In this document: one piece after another, positions 5,307 through 5,431 of the stretch
Layout of the letters: every line of letters starts with the position of its first letter
Position numbering within the stretch: the first letter of the stretch is position 1
Assembly: GCA_009788135.1 (NCBI GenBank)
Contig: WQSA01000062.1
Location: forward strand, 5,267 to 10,697
Direction: 5' to 3'
DNA length: 5,431 nucleotides
Source of the DNA: Candidatus Fibrimonadales bacterium
GTDB taxonomy: Bacteria > Fibrobacterota > Fibrobacteria > Fibrobacterales > Fibrobacteraceae
Notes under the pieces: generated by a model
Seen by the model: only the letters and a program-made list of their open reading frames with translations
Told to the model about the DNA's origin: nothing
Databases searched by the model: none
Program-made: the position numbers and the translations under genes

Positions 5307-5431
5307 ATGTCCACTCATACTCCTCTGCCTCCAGGCTTTAAACTTGCGCCGCTTGCAAGCGGCTCGGAGGAGTTTTTTGTAAATATGGGGCCGCAACACC
5401 CCAGTACGCACGGCGCTCTGCGCCTTGTGCT
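5307..5431 (+). CDS. nuoD: NADH-quinone oxidoreductase subunit D, N-terminal 41 residues (3' end outside window)
   Basis: The frame from ATG 5307 runs to the window edge and contains EEFFVNMGPQHPSTHGALRL, the hallmark N-terminal block of NuoD (49-kDa subunit family), whose MGPQHPSTHG motif lines the quinone-binding site at the interface with NuoB. NuoD belongs to the hydrogenase-like quinone-reducing module of complex I. ATG 5307 is chosen because a TAA in the same frame lies just upstream (5298-5300) and because family members have residues before VNMGPQHP. The internal ATG at 5385, although preceded by GGAGGAG at 12 bases, would remove the conserved residues leading into the motif. No Shine-Dalgarno precedes 5307. 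Some bacteria fuse NuoC or NuoB to NuoD, but the short leader here indicates an unfused NuoD. Energy-converting hydrogenase large subunits are related but lack this exact block. Confidence 0.93.
   Translation, partial: MSTHTPLPPGFKLAPLASGSEEFFVNMGPQHPSTHGALRLV
5348..5363. repeat. Perfect 16-bp palindrome inside the start of nuoD
   Basis: GCCGCTTGCAAGCGGC is a perfect two-fold palindrome within nuoD codons 14-19. Nine bases later comes a T6 run (5373-5378). As RNA it could fold only with a small loop, so a DNA-level site or an attenuator-like hairpin are both possible; chance in a G+C-rich coding stretch is the default. Confidence 0.4.

Noticed and set aside
5385..5431. Internal ATG 5385 with GGAGGAG upstream as the nuoD start
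   Set aside because: NuoD proteins keep residues before MGPQHPSTHG, and the frame from 5307 supplies them (EEFFVN); the spacing of 12 bases is also long.

Overview
This window looks like a chromosomal piece from a Gram-negative, anaerobic-type bacterium. Two of its proteins have a signal peptide and a C-terminal region that reads as outer-membrane beta-barrel ending in Phe. The N-terminal domain of the first of these (823-2394) resembles, from memory, exported paralogous proteins of Fibrobacterota (Fibrobacter/Fibromonadales). That phylum is my best guess but it is inference only. The edges are housekeeping genes: the 3' end of rpsG (ribosomal protein S7) at the left, closely followed by nuoI (the two-[4Fe-4S] ferredoxin-like subunit of complex I), and the 5' end of nuoD at the right.

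Between nuoI and nuoD lies a 4.5-kb accessory block of three genes. First (+), a 523-residue exported protein has an N-terminal CsgG/LpoB-like domain, a Pro/Gln/Val linker and an apparent 8-stranded barrel with very long Ser/Thr/Asn-rich loops. Second (-), a 725-residue exported caspase-family (C14, metacaspase-like) protein keeps its catalytic His107/Cys144 dyad and an EF-hand-like loop. It continues into a PEGA-like domain, about 13 copies of a ~15-residue Gln/Gly/Asn repeat, and a barrel-like C-terminus. Third (+), a 172-residue heptad-repeat coiled coil has a C-terminal membrane anchor.

The first two genes converge so tightly that their stop codons overlap, leaving no room for a dedicated terminator. 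The caspase and coiled-coil genes diverge from a 193-bp intergenic region that carries a long imperfect inverted repeat and promoter-like elements, so they may share regulation. The barrel gene has a near-consensus promoter placed so close to its ATG that its mRNA should be leaderless or nearly so. nuoD starts 26 bp after the coiled-coil gene and may be read through from it.

The most interesting element is the caspase-repeat-barrel fusion: a protease fold normally associated with cytoplasmic regulated death or signalling appears here as an envelope protein, beside a second barrel protein and a membrane-tethered coiled coil. A functional link among the three is inferred only from position. No RNA genes, insertion sequences, CRISPR arrays or origins were seen.
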